A stretch of 64,000 bases of DNA from assembly GCA_019261985.1 (NCBI GenBank), contig JAFAQY010000015.1, forward strand, positions 1 through 64,000. Direction: 5' to 3'. Of this stretch, positions 63,336 through 64,000 are shown one piece after another. Both the position numbers and the translations under genes were made by a program. The notes beneath the pieces were generated by a model, which did no database searches, was not told the DNA's origin, and was given only the letters and a program-made list of their open reading frames with translations. Within the stretch, counting starts at the first letter, position 1. The number at the start of each line of letters is the position of its first letter. The DNA comes from Bryobacterales bacterium (lineage in GTDB: Bacteria; Acidobacteriota; Terriglobia; Bryobacterales; Bryobacteraceae).

Positions 63336-64000
63336 ATGCCCGGGACCAACTCAATTCGCGAAGCGCTAGCGGGCAAGAAGTTCGCCTACATGGTGGAGCT
63401 GGTAGCCAGCCGGCTGACTCGGGAAGCGAAGGTATTCGAGACCGCTTCTCGCCTGGCGCAGGTGCCGGAAGTAGTGGCGGCGAGCATCACCAGTTATGCG
63501 GGCGGCTCGTTGGGCCACGACCCCATCCGCATCGGCACCGCCGTTCGCGCCCGCGGCCTTACGCCCAATATTCACCTGACTTGCGTGGGCCGTGATCGCC
63601 TGGACTTGCGACGCGCGCTTGAAGACCTGAATGCGCTGGGCATTGAGAACGTCTTCGCCATTAGCGGCGATTACCCGCTGCAGAAGCGCGAAAGCAATCC
63701 CGGGCCGCACCAATATTACGATTTCGATTCCGTACAACTGGTGGAGGCGATAAACGAACTTCGCCAGCAGGGTCTGCCGTTTCATATTTCCGTGGCGGTG
63801 TCGCCTTTTAAGTACACCGAAGCGGATTGCGTGTACCAATACCTGAAGCTTGAGAAGAAGATCGCCGCGGGAGCGGACTTCGCCATCACGCAACTCGGCT
63901 ACGACTCGCGGAAATTCCGGGAACTGAAGCGGTATCTCGACGAGCGTGGCCTGAAAACCCCGGTGTTCGGCAGCGTCTACATTCTGCCTGCCAAGGCCGC
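63336..64000 (+). CDS. Methylenetetrahydrofolate reductase-like protein, N-terminal part
   Basis: Starts at ATG 63336, 9 bp after the previous stop, and runs off the window (221 codons). Signature segments are YMVELVASRLTREAKV, IHLTCVGRDRLDLRRAL, IENVFAISGDYP and FAITQLGYDSRKFRELKRYL, as in the MetF/MTHFR barrel. It reduces methylene- to methyl-tetrahydrofolate. Its place next to core-MetE supports a methionine operon. Confidence 0.8.
   Translation, partial: MPGTNSIREALAGKKFAYMVELVASRLTREAKVFETASRLAQVPEVVAASITSYAGGSLGHDPIRIGTAVRARGLTPNIHLTCVGRDRLDLRRALEDLNALGIENVFAISGDYPLQKRESNPGPHQYYDFDSVQLVEAINELRQQGLPFHISVAVSPFKYTEADCVYQYLKLEKKIAAGADFAITQLGYDSRKFRELKRYLDERGLKTPVFGSVYILPAKA

Overview
The window looks like chromosome from an acidobacterium of the Bryobacterales/Solibacteraceae type. 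This is an inference from gene content: a TonB receptor with a carboxypeptidase-regulatory N-terminus, a lone MacB-like ABC permease of the ADOP kind, a DUF1552/DUF1592 pair, an esterase with a Solibacter-type TIGR03437 C-terminus, several exported 'PDLxGxW' proteins, and a CarD gene beside ileS. No rRNA, tRNA, CRISPR array, phage or intact insertion sequence was recognised.

Layout. 1-2.7 kb: two small exported proteins, a ring-cleaving dioxygenase and a LysR regulator (all minus), divergent from a GntR/FCD regulator at 3 kb. 3.8-9.9 kb: a transposase relic with lost catalytic aspartates, a DUF2238 membrane protein, an SDR, a vanadium haloperoxidase, a broken exported gene and an ECF sigma factor. 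9.9-13 kb: homoserine kinase, a MauE/DoxX-thioredoxin fusion and a Ycf48-like protein. 13-20 kb: a tightly coupled tetR-MFP-RND-TolC efflux operon (minus). 20-28.9 kb: DUF1552 and DUF1592 cytochrome, sodium symporter, sulfite oxidase-like enzyme, WbuC cupin, acyltransferase. 29-36.8 kb: secreted esterase, exported protein, carD, ileS-lspA and an exported protein. 37-46 kb: PHP metallohydrolase coupled to a TonB receptor, a PLC-like phosphodiesterase and two exported proteins. 46-50.6 kb: the classical rpmH-rnpA-yidD-yidC-jag-mnmE block (minus). 51-56 kb: a toxin-antitoxin pair with a frameshifted toxin, patatin, methyltransferase, pilin-like protein, isomerase and epimerase. 56-64 kb: ADOP permease, small membrane protein, cytochrome/monooxygenase-like protein, then a MidA-like methyltransferase, core-MetE and a MetF start that look like one methionine/C1 operon.

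The most striking feature is not a gene. About fourteen copies of a dispersed repeat occur in 64 kb. Each is about 40-115 bp, is usually bounded by GTGGGGC...GCCCCAC or GTGGAGC...GCTCCAC, and is filled with short perfect palindromes such as CCGGATGGCATCCGG or GCAGGCTTCAGCCTGC. Many lie at gene starts of exported proteins and are translated as part of the N-terminus. One is translated as the C-terminus of the efflux adaptor, one supplies the sigma factor stop codon, and one sits between two copies of a ~70-bp duplication.

Starts were moved inward where a long 5' extension ran through a repeat or an upstream gene. No database search was run. Family names rest on recognised motifs, length and context.
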